From Acinetobacter portensis (GTDB lineage Bacteria; Pseudomonadota; Gammaproteobacteria; Pseudomonadales; Moraxellaceae), in NCBI RefSeq assembly GCF_009372215.1, contig NZ_LWRV01000082.1:31719-95718 (forward strand): a stretch of DNA of 64,000 nucleotides, in the 5' to 3' direction. The notes under the pieces were generated by a model. That model did no database searches. It had not been told where the DNA came from and worked only from the letters and a program-made list of their open reading frames with translations. Positions 38,900 through 49,309 of this stretch are shown here, piece after piece. The first letter of the stretch is position 1, and each line of letters opens with the position of its first letter. A program made the translations under genes and the position numbers.

Positions 38900-39952
38900 T
38901 TATAAACCAAAATAATAGCCAATGAGGCAAATAATAATGGTGATAATAATTAATGTGAACACGCCTGATTTTCCAGAAGTTGTTTCAGGGGTGGGCTTAT
39001 TTTCCTTTTTGAAAATTACACTATTTGGGGTTGTTGTTTCTTCTAAAGGCTCTAACGGATTGTCTTTCACAGCAATTGGCGTTAATTGCGCAGTTTTATA
39101 ATGATTTGCAACTTTTGTAATGAATTTGGCATGTAAATCATCAATATGTTGCGCAAAATTACGAATATTTAACTGTTCCTCAGGATTAATGACACTGCCA
39201 TCTTTATGGTAAGGATGTTGAATTTTCTGTTCAATGTATTCAGATAGCGCATCTAATTCATGTAGAGCTTGGTGTGCATAATCTGCTTGATATTCTGTAG
39301 GTAATAAAGCGAGATGATTGGCGTGTGATGTTTGTGGTTCATTTAATGATGTTGCATTAGATGATGCAATTCCATAATAGGGTGCATTTAAACTTAATGG
39401 TGCTTTATAGCCCATTGCATATGGGTGGTTGAATAACTCATTCGCCATGAATGTGTGAATATCATCCCATTGCGGTTGTTTGAAATCGGCATCTAAAAGC
39501 TTTATTAGTTTTGGGTTAAGTTCATATCGCCATAAAATTTCATGACGTAAAGGGCTAGATTGTGTTTGTGGAGCTTTGTAGTCATCTTCAGATAAGTACC
39601 ATTCAGGTAGCTCTTTACCAAAAATCCATGCTGTTTTTTTATTGGCTGCATGGCTCACAATAAAATGAGGGTAGGCAAGAAGTTCTACATTTACATTTGG
39701 ATTTTTTTCATCTGCTAATAGTGCTGAATTATGTAGGCTTAAACGCTGAACGCCTTGTTTTTTTAAGCCTTCTAGCCAAATATGAAAATGTTGAGCGAGT
39801 AAATGCTGAGAAATTAAATCTCGAAATAGAAAAATATGTTGATCGAAAATAGAGTGGTTAATCCAACGATTAAAGTTTAAATCCTGATTTAAAAACTCAT
39901 TTCCGTAAGTAACTAAGGCTAATTGTTGTTTCCAAATTTGATCTAGTGCCAT
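38900..39952 (-). CDS. Unknown tail-anchored protein
   Basis: 350 residues, not recognised. The body is hydrophilic, rich in His, Asn and Gln, with no signal peptide. The last 22 residues are a single hydrophobic helix (FTLIIITIIICLIGYYFGL), preceded by a Ser/Thr/Pro/Lys linker (about residues 290-328). This is a C-terminal tail anchor placing the body in the cytoplasm. There is a DUF-like region about residues 225-285 with helical LDALSEYIEQKIQHPYHKDG. It lies between rplT and pheS on the opposite strand, interrupting the usual operon. Confidence 0.65.
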   Translation of the reverse strand: MALDQIWKQQLALVTYGNEFLNQDLNFNRWINHSIFDQHIFLFRDLISQHLLAQHFHIWLEGLKKQGVQRLSLHNSALLADEKNPNVNVELLAYPHFIVSHAANKKTAWIFGKELPEWYLSEDDYKAPQTQSSPLRHEILWRYELNPKLIKLLDADFKQPQWDDIHTFMANELFNHPYAMGYKAPLSLNAPYYGIASSNATSLNEPQTSHANHLALLPTEYQADYAHQALHELDALSEYIEQKIQHPYHKDGSVINPEEQLNIRNFAQHIDDLHAKFITKVANHYKTAQLTPIAVKDNPLEPLEETTTPNSVIFKKENKPTPETTSGKSGVFTLIIITIIICLIGYYFGL

Positions 39953-40088
39953 CGTGAATGATCTCGTCGTTATTCGCTTTATCTTATACTTTTTATAAAT
40001 CTAGATGCTAATCAAATTTTACTTACAGCATAACTTCATAAAAGCGACTAAAAACTGTTAGAATATGTGGTTTTATTATATTTTTTAA

Positions 40089-41090
<1,002 letters not shown>

Positions 41091-41102
41091 ACAGATTTTT
41101 TG

Positions 41103-41216
41103 TAAATCCTCTCCTAACCTCTCCTTTATAAAAGGAGAGGGACTTCTCGAAATCAATTAAAAGTAGAGGAGTCCTCCCCCTTAAATAATGGGGGAGTTAG
41201 AGGGGGATTAAGAATT
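41103..41216. repeat. Intergenic CTCTCC/GGAGAG repeat between pheS and pheT
   Basis: It consists of two adjacent inverted repeats. The first is CCTCTCC, a short spacer, then CTCTCCTTTATAAAAGGAGAGG. The second is CCTCCCCCTTAAATAATGGGGGAG followed by AGAGGGGG. The same two-part design recurs at 52103-52192, and a short version at 4236-4258. It resembles a dispersed palindromic (REP/MITE-like) element. Confidence 0.75.
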
Positions 41217-41237
41217 TAGATATATAGGTTTTTATAA

Positions 41238-43619
41238 ATGAAAATTAGCGAAAATTGGTTACGTACGTGGGTAAATCCTGCCATTGATAGCGACACACTT
41301 TCAGACCAACTAACAATGCTTGGTTTAGAAGTTGATGATTTATCTCCTGCTGCAAAACCATTTACTGGTGTTGTTGTTGGTGAAGTGCTTACGGTTGTAC
41401 AACATCCTGATGCTGACCGTTTACGTGTAACCACTGTAAACATTGGTACTGGCGAGCCTTTACAAATTGTATGTGGCGCACCAAACGTACGTGAAGGTAT
41501 GAAAGCGCCTGTAGCAACGATTGGTGCTGTATTACCGGGCGATTTCAAAATCAAAAAAGGCAAGCTACGTGGTGTTGAATCACAAGGTATGCTTTGCGGT
41601 GCATCTGAAATTGACTTAGAAGACAAAATTGATGGTCTTTTAGAACTTCCTGCTGATGCACCTGTTGGTGTCAACATCCGTGAATATCTAAACTTAGATG
41701 ACAATGTGATTGATATCAGCATTACGCCAAACCGTGGTGATTGTTTCAGTATTCGTGGTATTGCACGTGAAATTGGTGTAATTAACCAACTTCCTGTAAC
41801 AGCACCTGAAATTAAAGAAGTTGCTGCAACAATTTCAGATGAGAAAAAAGTTGTTGTTGAAACTGATGGTTGCCCACGTTATTTAGGTCGTGTGATCAAA
41901 AACGTAAATACTAAAGCGCCAACACCTGAATGGATGGAACGTGCTTTGGCTCGTTCAGGTATTCGTCAACACAGTATTCTTGTCGATATTACCAATTATG
42001 TATTGATGGAGTTGGGTCAACCACTTCATGCATTTGACGGTGGTAAAGTTGAAGGTGCTGTACATGTTCGTCAAGCAACTGCAGCTGAAAAGTTAACACT
42101 GTTAAATGAGCAAGAAGTTGAGCTTTCTGAAAAAATCATGGTTATTGCAGATGACAATAAAGCATTGGCAATTGCAGGCATCATGGGTGGCTTATCTTCA
42201 GCTATTTCAGATACAACAACTGAAATTTTCTTAGAATCTGCATTCTTCGATCAATTACATATTGCAGGTCGTGCGCGTAGCTTTGGTTTACATACAGATG
42301 CATCTCAACGTTATGAACGTGGTGTAGATTTTGAATTGCCATTGGTTGCTATGCACCGTGCATCTCAGTTGATTGCTGATCTTGCAGGTGGTGAATTTGG
42401 TCCAATTACTGTTGCAGAAAAAACAGAGCTATTACCAAAGCGTGATGCGATTGAATTAAATCAAGCTCAAGTCGATCAACTACTGGGTTATAAAGTTGAA
42501 AGCGATTTCATTACAGATGCATTAACACGTTTAGGTTGTAATGTTACTGTGAAAGCGGAAGGTGAGTGGACAGTTTTTCCTCCATCACACCGTTTTGATA
42601 TGGTTATTTACCAAGACTTAATTGAAGAAGTTGCACGTATTCACGGTTATGACAACATTCAAATCAGCTTGCCTGTTATTGATGTCAAACTTGCGAAATA
42701 TCAAGATCAGTTTGAACTTACTCAATTACGTCAAACAGTTGTTGCTTTAGGTTATCAAGAAGCAATTAGCTTTAGCTTTGCAGATTTGAAACTTGAGAAG
42801 CAATTGAATCCTGAGGTAAATCCATTGGCATTGGCTAACCCAATTTCAAGCGATTTAGCAGTAATGCGTTCTACATTGCTTTCAAGTTTAATTCCATGTG
42901 TTCAACACAATATTAATCGTCAACAAAGTCGTGTGCGCTTCTTTGAATTAGGTTTGCGTTTTGATTATCAAAATGCATCTTCAATTCAAGAGTTAAAACA
43001 AATTCCAACTTTAGCGCTTATTGCGGTTGGTTCAAAAACTGTTGAATCTTGGCATGCTAAGCCACAAGCAATGGATTTCTTCGACTTCAAAGGTGAAGTA
43101 GAAGAGGTTTTAGCTGCTGCTCGTTTGAATGTTGAGTATGTGCGTTCAGAAAAATCCTGGTTACATCCAGGTCAATCTGCTGAAATTTTAGTAGATGGTC
43201 AATCAATTGGTTATTTAGGTCGTTTACATCCATCTTTAGAAAGTGCACTAGATTTGGGCACAACTTGGGTTGCTGAACTCGATCAAAAGGCTGTTTTGCA
43301 AACTTATGTATCTAATTTTACAGAATTATCACGTTTTCCTTCAGTTAGACGTGATATTGCCCTTTTAATTAATGATAAGATTAATGTTAGCGAAATTCAG
43401 AAGCTTATCGAAAAAACAGGTGGAGAGTTATTAGACTCTACTTGGTTGTTCGATGTGTATACTGGTCAAGGTGTTGAAGAAGGCAAGCGTTCACTCGCAT
43501 TTGCATTGTTATGGCAACATCCATCACGTACACTAGAAGATGCTGAAATTAAATCTGGTATGGACAACATACTTCAAATTTTAGAACAAACTTACCAAGC
43601 AACATTGAGGGCCTCATGA
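41238..43619 (+). CDS. pheT: Phenylalanyl-tRNA synthetase beta subunit
   Basis: 793 residues (E. coli 795). The domains in order are an EMAP-like tRNA-binding domain (about residues 39-148, [24 protein letters not shown]), the B3/B4 editing domain (about 210-370), B5 (about 400-470), the catalytic-like core and the C-terminal FDX-ACB anticodon domain (about 700-793, [14 protein letters not shown]). The ATG overlaps no neighbour upstream. The stop overlaps the ihfA start (ATGA). Confidence 0.98.
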   Translation: MKISENWLRTWVNPAIDSDTLSDQLTMLGLEVDDLSPAAKPFTGVVVGEVLTVVQHPDADRLRVTTVNIGTGEPLQIVCGAPNVREGMKAPVATIGAVLPGDFKIKKGKLRGVESQGMLCGASEIDLEDKIDGLLELPADAPVGVNIREYLNLDDNVIDISITPNRGDCFSIRGIAREIGVINQLPVTAPEIKEVAATISDEKKVVVETDGCPRYLGRVIKNVNTKAPTPEWMERALARSGIRQHSILVDITNYVLMELGQPLHAFDGGKVEGAVHVRQATAAEKLTLLNEQEVELSEKIMVIADDNKALAIAGIMGGLSSAISDTTTEIFLESAFFDQLHIAGRARSFGLHTDASQRYERGVDFELPLVAMHRASQLIADLAGGEFGPITVAEKTELLPKRDAIELNQAQVDQLLGYKVESDFITDALTRLGCNVTVKAEGEWTVFPPSHRFDMVIYQDLIEEVARIHGYDNIQISLPVIDVKLAKYQDQFELTQLRQTVVALGYQEAISFSFADLKLEKQLNPEVNPLALANPISSDLAVMRSTLLSSLIPCVQHNINRQQSRVRFFELGLRFDYQNASSIQELKQIPTLALIAVGSKTVESWHAKPQAMDFFDFKGEVEEVLAAARLNVEYVRSEKSWLHPGQSAEILVDGQSIGYLGRLHPSLESALDLGTTWVAELDQKAVLQTYVSNFTELSRFPSVRRDIALLINDKINVSEIQKLIEKTGGELLDSTWLFDVYTGQGVEEGKRSLAFALLWQHPSRTLEDAEIKSGMDNILQILEQTYQATLRAS

Positions 43620-43912
43620 CAGCACTAACAAAAGCAGAAATGGCTGATCATTTAAGTGAGCTCACGAGTTTAAATCGACGTGAAGCAAAACAAATGGTCG
43701 AGTTATTCTTCGATGAGATTAGCCAAGCGCTAATCTCTGGGGAACAAGTTAAACTTTCAGGTTTTGGGAACTTCGAACTACGTGACAAACGTCAACGTCC
43801 AGGTCGTAATCCTAAAACAGGTGAGGAAATTCCGATTTCCGCTCGCCGTGTAGTTACCTTCCGTGCGGGACAAAAATTCCGCCAACGCGTTGGAAATGAG
43901 CAGATCGATTGA
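43616..43912 (+). CDS. ihfA: Integration host factor alpha subunit
   Basis: A 98-residue DNA-bending protein of the HU/IHF family. [21 protein letters not shown] begins the dimerisation part. The DNA-inserting arm carries [26 protein letters not shown], including the intercalating proline. ihfA after pheT is the standard gammaproteobacterial order. Its stop codon lies inside the downstream terminator stem. Confidence 0.97.
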   Translation: MTALTKAEMADHLSELTSLNRREAKQMVELFFDEISQALISGEQVKLSGFGNFELRDKRQRPGRNPKTGEEIPISARRVVTFRAGQKFRQRVGNEQID

Positions 43913-43923
43913 TCTGCTTTTTT
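43900..43923 (+). terminator. Terminator overlapping the ihfA stop codon
   Basis: GCAGATC pairs with GATCTGC around GATT, followed by T6. The TGA stop (43910-43912) straddles the loop and the right arm. Confidence 0.8.
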
Positions 43924-44045
43924 AATGCTTTAAATTTGATGATGTGTCTTAAATTTTAATTCGAGTGAGTCCTAATTATTTTTAGTTCTTTTGTTTGGCG
44001 AGGAATAATCTAATTGTTGTTCATACTCTATAAATTTCAGGTATA

Positions 44046-44077
44046 AAAAAAGAGAACCGTAAGGTTCTCTTTTTTTA
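44046..44077. terminator. Bidirectional terminator next to the Ala/Ser lipoprotein gene
   Basis: AGAGAACC pairs with GGTTCTCT around GTAA, with A6 on the left and T7 on the right. It ends the minus-strand gene at 44095. Confidence 0.9.
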
Positions 44078-44094
44078 AGTAAATAATCGTTAGA

Positions 44095-44328
44095 TTATTT
44101 AGCTTCAGAAGCAGCAACTTCAGAAGCAGCATCGATAGCTTCAGATGCAGCAACAGTAGCTTCAGAAGCAGCAGCTTCAGCTTGAACAGCAGCATCAGAT
44201 GCAGCAGCAACTTCAGAAGTAGCAACTTCAGATGCAGCAGCAGGAGCTTCTTCAGTTTTTTTAGCACAACCAACGAAAGCTAAAGTAGTAGCAACTGCAG
44301 CAGCAATAGCGATTTTTTTGAATAACAT
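44095..44328 (-). CDS. Small Ala/Ser/Glu-repeat lipoprotein
   Basis: 77 residues. The signal peptide ends LAFVGC, a good lipobox with Cys at residue 21. The mature part is about 55 residues built almost only of Ala, Ser, Glu, Val and Thr in repeats such as AASEVA, ATSEVA and AASEAT. Such a sequence would form a helix or coiled coil, in the manner of Lpp-type or spacer lipoproteins. The repeats are also visible at DNA level (GCTTCAGAAGCAG-like units on the plus strand), so copy number may vary between strains. It starts at ATG 44328, with GAGTG upstream. The function is unknown. Confidence 0.8.
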   Translation of the reverse strand: MLFKKIAIAAAVATTLAFVGCAKKTEEAPAAASEVATSEVAAASDAAVQAEAAASEATVAASEAIDAASEVAASEAK

Positions 44329-44693
44329 GGCATCACTCTCTAAAAGAATTAGATTAAAAAAAACCTACGTTAGCCTGTAGTATGCTCTTATTATTCCTAA
44401 ATTTGTTAGGCAGTAACAATGCAGGAGCAGTCTAACTGGTCTGCGGCTATGCTATCACTGAGCCTTTTGAATTGCTACTGGTTGATAAAAAAAAAGTGTA
44501 TTAAAAGTGGGTAAATTGGCTATTTGTTAACAGAAAATAACTATTAATAATTGAAAGTAGATTGGATAAATACAATATAACCCTCTAAAATTATTAATGT
44601 TTTATTTCTATTTATTTTAATAATCATTAACTTAAAAATAACTTTACACGAATTTATGATGTTTGTTGCGTTATGTAATTAAAGTCAACCAAT
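44329..44693. other. Non-coding gap between the lipoprotein gene and the rho terminator
   Basis: The part near 44395-44480 is richer in G and C than its surroundings and contains short inverted repeats (GCAG/CTGC, GGCT/AGCC, GTTAG/CTAAC). The rest (44500-44690) is extremely AT-rich and shows nothing. The promoter of the lipoprotein gene must lie in the left part on the minus strand. No gene or tRNA is apparent. Confidence 0.4.
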
Positions 44694-44724
44694 TAAAAAA
44701 AAGGCCATCATTACGATAGCCTTT
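44694..44724 (-). terminator. Terminator after rho
   Basis: Read on the minus strand, AAAGGCTATC pairs with GATGGCCTTT (one G-U) around GTAAT, followed by a T run. Confidence 0.88.
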
Positions 44725-44746
44725 CTATTTTTAAATCAAATGAAAA

Positions 44747-46015
44747 TTAATTTGAAGCTTTACGTTTCATTTGATCAAAGAAATCATCATTTGTTTTGGT
44801 TTCTTTCATGCGGTCGAGCAAGAATTCCATCGCAGCTAATTCGTCTTGAGTATGAAGAAGCTTACGTAGAATCCACACTTTACGTAGATTATCTTCGCTC
44901 ATAAGGCGTTCTTCACGACGAGTACCAGATTTCTTAATGTTCATAGCAGGGAACACACGTTTCTCTGCAATACGACGATCAAGTGTAATCTCTTGGTTAC
45001 CCGTACCTTTGAATTCTTCGTAGATCACTTCATCCATTTTACTGCCTGTTTCAATTAAAGCAGTAGAAATGATGGTGAGTGAGCCGCCTTCTTCAATGTT
45101 ACGTGCAGCACCAAAGAAACGCTTAGGACGTTCTAAAGCATGCGCATCTACACCACCAGTTAATACTTTACCCGATGATGGAATAACAGTGTTGTAAGCA
45201 CGTGCCAAACGGGTAATAGAGTCAAGAAGAATAACAACATCTTTCTTGTGCTCAACTAAACGTTTTGCTTTTTCAATGACCATTTCGGCAACTTGAACGT
45301 GACGAGCAGGAGATTCATCAAATGTAGATGCAATTACTTCACCACGAACAGTACGCTCCATTTCAGTTACTTCCTCAGGACGTTCATCGATAAGAAGAAC
45401 GATTAAGAAGACTTCAGGGTTGTTACGTACAATTGATTGTGCGATGTTTTGCAACAACATTGTTTTACCCGCTTTTGGCGGAGCAACAATAATTGAACGT
45501 TGACCCTTACCAATAGGAGCAACTAAGTCGACAACACGCGCAGTTAAATCTTCAGTTGTACCATTACCTAATTCCATAATTAACTGTTCAGTCGGGAATA
45601 AAGGGGTTAAGTTTTCAAATAAGATTTTATTACGTGCATTTTCAGGTGTGTCGTAGTTAATTTGATTTACTTTTAGTAATGCAAAATAACGTTCGCCTTC
45701 TTTTGGTGGGCGAATAGTACCAGTGATGGTATCACCCGTACGAAGGTTGAAACGACGAATTTGAGATGGACTAATATAAATGTCATCTGGGCCAGCTAAA
45801 TACGAACCTGCAGCTGTGCGCAAGAAGCCAAAGCCATCTGTTAGAATTTCTAGAACGCCATCACCAAAAATCTCTTCACCATTCATCGCATGGCGCTTTA
45901 AGATGGCAAAAATAATGTCTTGCTTGCGGTTACGAGCAACTCCTTCGAGGCCCATAAACTCGGCAATTTTGATGAGTTCGCCAATCGGTTTTTTCTTGAG
46001 TTCGGTTAAATTCAT
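44747..46015 (-). CDS. rho: Transcription termination factor Rho
   Basis: A hexameric RNA helicase, 422 residues (E. coli 419). The N-terminal Rho_N helix bundle ([19 protein letters not shown]) is followed by the cold-shock RNA-binding domain ([23 protein letters not shown]). In the ATPase core, the P-loop is [13 protein letters not shown], Walker B is [13 protein letters not shown] and the Q/R-loop region is [24 protein letters not shown]. It lies after trxA in the same direction, as in E. coli, with its own promoter and a leader of about 230 bases. Confidence 0.98.
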   Translation of the reverse strand: MNLTELKKKPIGELIKIAEFMGLEGVARNRKQDIIFAILKRHAMNGEEIFGDGVLEILTDGFGFLRTAAGSYLAGPDDIYISPSQIRRFNLRTGDTITGTIRPPKEGERYFALLKVNQINYDTPENARNKILFENLTPLFPTEQLIMELGNGTTEDLTARVVDLVAPIGKGQRSIIVAPPKAGKTMLLQNIAQSIVRNNPEVFLIVLLIDERPEEVTEMERTVRGEVIASTFDESPARHVQVAEMVIEKAKRLVEHKKDVVILLDSITRLARAYNTVIPSSGKVLTGGVDAHALERPKRFFGAARNIEEGGSLTIISTALIETGSKMDEVIYEEFKGTGNQEITLDRRIAEKRVFPAMNIKKSGTRREERLMSEDNLRKVWILRKLLHTQDELAAMEFLLDRMKETKTNDDFFDQMKRKASN

Positions 46016-46246
46016 ATGTGATCAGATAGAATGTGAAATTCTGAGGTACAAGTTAGATAGGAAGCACAATGAGTAGGCCGCAGACATGCAAAAAACGAAA
46101 GTAATTGGTTCGCACAATAACAATTCAAAGAACTGAAATTTTATTTAAAATAAAAAGAAGTGTGAAAACAATTTCTGTTGCCGAGCGGCATCTTATGTGT
46201 TGTGTCTTGTAAGAAAGAAAGGGAATAGAAACCCTACATTTCTTGA
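46016..46246 (-). promoter_or_regulatory. Long 5' leader of rho
   Basis: About 230 untranslated bases between the promoter and the rho ATG. E. coli rho autoregulates in a leader of similar length. Two short frames lie in it: 16 codons (46141-46191, begins MPLGNRN) and 21 codons (46022-46087, begins MSAAYSL). Neither has a good ribosome binding site. The rho ATG itself has a weak site. Confidence 0.5.
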
Positions 46247-46252
46247 TTATGC

Positions 46253-46281
46253 AATATAAGAGAGAATTTGTGGTTTGTCAA
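46253..46281 (-). promoter_or_regulatory. Sigma-70 promoter of rho
   Basis: On the minus strand, TTGACA and TATATT are separated by exactly 17 bases. This is a near-consensus promoter just downstream of the trxA terminator. Confidence 0.8.
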
Positions 46282-46290
46282 TTTATAGCC

Positions 46291-46322
46291 GAAAAAAATA
46301 CGCTATATTTTAATAGCGTATT
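46291..46322 (-). terminator. Terminator after trxA
   Basis: A perfect 10-bp stem (AATACGCTAT with ATAGCGTATT) around a six-base loop, followed on the minus strand by T7. Confidence 0.9.
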
Positions 46323-46339
46323 TTAAAAAGACTAACTTC

Positions 46340-46666
46340 TTAGATGTTTTCATCAATGAAAGCAGTTAATTTTGATTTAGGTGCAGCACCAACTTGTTGC
46401 GCTACAACTTCACCATTTTTGAACATTAATAGTGCAGGGATGTTACGGATGTTGTAGTTCACAGCAGTTTGTTCGCATGAAGTTACATCAACTTTAACAA
46501 TTTTAACTTTACCTTCGTATTCTGAAGCTAAAACTTCTAATACAGGTGCAATTGCTTTACAAGGTGCACACCAACCTGCCCAAAAATCTACAAGTACAGG
46601 TGTGTCAGACTCTAATACGTCTGCTGTGAAGTTATCATCTGTTGTGTTTACAATATTGCCAGACAT
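46340..46666 (-). CDS. trxA: Thioredoxin
   Basis: 108 residues (E. coli 109). A general cytoplasmic disulfide reductase and subunit of several complexes. The active site is WAGWCAPCKAIAPV, with WCAPC in place of the classic WCGPC. The cis-proline loop NIRNIPALLMFKNGE is intact. I start at ATG 46666, which has TTGGAG upstream, not at the longer frame that extends to 46705. It is followed by its own terminator and then by the rho promoter. Confidence 0.96.
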   Translation of the reverse strand: MSGNIVNTTDDNFTADVLESDTPVLVDFWAGWCAPCKAIAPVLEVLASEYEGKVKIVKVDVTSCEQTAVNYNIRNIPALLMFKNGEVVAQQVGAAPKSKLTAFIDENI

Positions 46667-46932
46667 GGTTTTGCTCCAAAAATAATCTTTTAAAGATGGT
46701 ATCAATGTTCTTAGTATTACATAGCCATCTTTAACAATGTAGGGGTATAACTAAATTTTCAACCTTTCGCAATTTTTTGTCTAATTGATGCTCACGATGG
46801 TGATTATCGTGTAACACAATTGTCATAAATAAGGGAAATATCAGCGTGTTAAAAAAACACATTATAAATGGCTTTTAAATTGCATGTAGGTGAATTACTC
46901 TAGTCGTAGTTCTGAATAGGTTTGTTTAAAGA

Positions 46933-48453
46933 ATGTCTGATTTTTTAATTGATGAAGAGTTACTTGCAGCCATTGATATGGGGTCAAATAGTTTTCATTT
47001 GGCAATTGCCCGTGTTGATCACGGAGAAGTAAAAAAAGTTGCGTCAATGTCAGAAAAAGTACAATTGGCAGCAGGCTTAGATGAAAATAAAAACTTAACA
47101 GAAGCTGCGCAACAACGTGGATTAGCATGTTTGGCGCGTTTTGTTGGACGTTTGGGAGCAGTTCAGCCTAATCGCTTGCGTATTGTGGCAACCAATGCTT
47201 TGCGTCAAGCAAAAAATGGTCACGAATTTATCCAAAAAGCAGCTGAAATTTTACCAAAGCCTATTGAAATTATTGCGGGGCGTGAAGAAGCTCGTCTAAT
47301 TTATTTGGGTGTATCTCACACCATGGCAAATAGTGGACGACGTTTAGTTGTCGATATTGGTGGTGGCTCTACCGAGTTGATTATTGGTGAAGAATTTGAA
47401 CCCATTCATACGGAATCATTGCAAATGGGTTGTGTTGCATTCACCAAAAAGTTTTTCCAAGACGGTGAAATTAGTCATAAAGCTTTTGATAAAGCCGTTG
47501 TTGCTGCCCGTAAAGAATTGTCTGGTATTGCCAATACATATAAAAAAGAAGGTTGGGATACGGTAGTTGGTTCAAGTGGAACAATTAAAGCCTGTCGCCA
47601 AATTGTCGTTAATATGGGCTGGAGCGATGAAAAAGAAAGCTTAACGCGCGAAGGTCTAGATAAATTAAAAGATAAGCTCTTTAAATATAAACATGTTTCC
47701 GATATGGAATTTGATGGTTTAAAAGAAGATCGTCGAGCAGTTTTGCCAGCAGGTATTGCGATTTTATATGCGGTATTTGATATTTTGGAAATCGATTCAC
47801 TTTTATATTCCGATGGTGCGTTGCGTGAAGGCGTAATGTACGATCTTTTAGGTCGTTTCCAGCACGAAGATATCCGAGATCGAAGTGTTCAAGCTTTAAT
47901 GGGGCGTTATAGCTCAGATGCTAAACAAGCTGAGCGTGTTGTAAAAACTGCGCAAAACTTATTTGATGGTGTTGCAAAAGAGTTGGATTTAACCTCAGAT
48001 GATGGTGATTTGCTCCGCAGAGCGGCATATTTACATGAAATCGGTTTAGCAATTAGTCATGCAGGATATCATCGTCATGGTGCATATTTATTGCAACATT
48101 CGGACATTGCTGGTTTCTCGCAAATTGACCAAAATCATCTTTCGCATTTAGTTGCACATCATCGTAGAAAGCTTAGAAGTGACGCTAAATTTGACATTAT
48201 GAAAGTGGGTGGTAGCAAATTACTGCACTTATGTCTATTGCTTCGATTATCTGTTTTATTAAATCACAGTCGTAGCGATGAGATGCTTCCTGCCATTGAA
48301 TTGATAGTACATAATGCGCAACAATGGCAACTAAGTGTTTCTGGCGATGCAAAACAGTGGCCTTTACTTGTTGCAGACTTGCACGATGAGCAAGCGCAGT
48401 TCAAGCATTGTGACATTGAATTGAATATTCAGGCGGAACAATTCATTCATTAA
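46933..48453 (+). CDS. ppx: Exopolyphosphatase (Ppx/GppA family)
   Basis: 506 residues. It degrades polyphosphate and, in related enzymes, pppGpp. The actin-like ATPase fold begins AAIDMGSNSFHLAIARVD, with RIVATNALRQAKN, the nucleotide loop VVDIGGGSTELIIGE and VGSSGTIKACRQI. The C-terminal HD-like domain follows (about residues 310-500, AAYLHEIGLAISHAGYHRHG). It is divergent from trxA, and accA follows 31 bases later. The GppA alternative is less likely by size and sequence. Confidence 0.92.
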   Translation: MSDFLIDEELLAAIDMGSNSFHLAIARVDHGEVKKVASMSEKVQLAAGLDENKNLTEAAQQRGLACLARFVGRLGAVQPNRLRIVATNALRQAKNGHEFIQKAAEILPKPIEIIAGREEARLIYLGVSHTMANSGRRLVVDIGGGSTELIIGEEFEPIHTESLQMGCVAFTKKFFQDGEISHKAFDKAVVAARKELSGIANTYKKEGWDTVVGSSGTIKACRQIVVNMGWSDEKESLTREGLDKLKDKLFKYKHVSDMEFDGLKEDRRAVLPAGIAILYAVFDILEIDSLLYSDGALREGVMYDLLGRFQHEDIRDRSVQALMGRYSSDAKQAERVVKTAQNLFDGVAKELDLTSDDGDLLRRAAYLHEIGLAISHAGYHRHGAYLLQHSDIAGFSQIDQNHLSHLVAHHRRKLRSDAKFDIMKVGGSKLLHLCLLLRLSVLLNHSRSDEMLPAIELIVHNAQQWQLSVSGDAKQWPLLVADLHDEQAQFKHCDIELNIQAEQFIH

Positions 48454-48484
48454 CGTATGGTTAATTTACGGATAAGGTCGACCT

Positions 48485-49309
48485 ATGAAAAATAAAACAG
48501 CCCAATCTAAAGCATGGGCAACAGTTCAAATTGCACGTCATCCTGAACGTCCGCAATTCTTAGATTACGTTGGTGAAATTTTTACAGAATTCGATGCTTT
48601 GCATGGTGATCGCTTATTTGGTGATGATGGTGCAATGGTCGGTGGTTTAGCGCGTTTTGATGGTCAACCTGTGATGATTGTTGGTCAACATCGTGGTCGT
48701 AGCACGCGTGAAAAACTACAACATAATTTTGGTATGAGTAACCCAGAAGGTTATCGTAAATCTCAGCGTCTTTTAGATATGGCTGAGCGTTTTAATCTTC
48801 CTGTTTTGACATTTATTGACACAATGGGCGCGTACCCAGGTGTTGGTGCTGAGGAACGTGGTCAAGCTGAAGCAATTGCAACAAGTCTTGCACAACTTTC
48901 AAACTTGAAAGTACCTGTTATTGCAACAGTGCTTGGTGAAGGTGGTTCGGGCGGTGCTTTAGGTATTGGCGTTGCTGACCGTGTGGTGATGCTTTCTCAT
49001 AGTATCTATTCAGTGATTTCACCTGAAGGTTGTGCATCTATTTTGTGGAAAACGGCTGAAAAAGCTGAGCAAGCAAGTGAAGCACTAGCTCTTACAGCTG
49101 AAAAATTGAAAAAGATGGGCATTGTTGAATATGTTGTCGATGAAGGTGAGGGTGCTCACTTAAATCCTGAACAAGTTATGCAAAGCCTCAAGTCTGTGTT
49201 AAAACAAGCACTTGAAGAATTGCAACCAATGGATGCGAATGAACGATGCGAAGCGCGTTACCAGCGTTTAATGAAGTTTGGCAGCGACAATTTAGGTCTA
49301 ACTGCTTAA
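48485..49309 (+). CDS. accA: Acetyl-CoA carboxylase carboxyltransferase alpha subunit
   Basis: Makes malonyl-CoA with AccD, the first committed step of fatty acid synthesis. 274 residues, which is short against E. coli AccA (319), because the N-terminal coiled region is reduced. The core motifs are [44 protein letters not shown] and [25 protein letters not shown] is a weak ribosome binding site. Its last 64 bases overlap the frame of tilS. Confidence 0.96.
   Translation: MKNKTAQSKAWATVQIARHPERPQFLDYVGEIFTEFDALHGDRLFGDDGAMVGGLARFDGQPVMIVGQHRGRSTREKLQHNFGMSNPEGYRKSQRLLDMAERFNLPVLTFIDTMGAYPGVGAEERGQAEAIATSLAQLSNLKVPVIATVLGEGGSGGALGIGVADRVVMLSHSIYSVISPEGCASILWKTAEKAEQASEALALTAEKLKKMGIVEYVVDEGEGAHLNPEQVMQSLKSVLKQALEELQPMDANERCEARYQRLMKFGSDNLGLTA

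Noticed and set aside
44101..44240. Short repeated units resembling a tandem or CRISPR-like array
   Set aside because: The units are codon-level repeats inside the lipoprotein gene, with no spacers and no cas genes.
44037..44273. Leu-rich open frame on the minus strand
   Set aside because: It is the shifted-frame reading of the Ala/Ser repeat DNA. The real gene is the lipoprotein at 44095-44328, with signal peptide and lipobox.
46022..46191. RhoL-like leader peptides upstream of rho
   Set aside because: Two short frames exist (16 and 21 codons), but neither resembles RhoL nor has a ribosome binding site, so I did not list them as genes.
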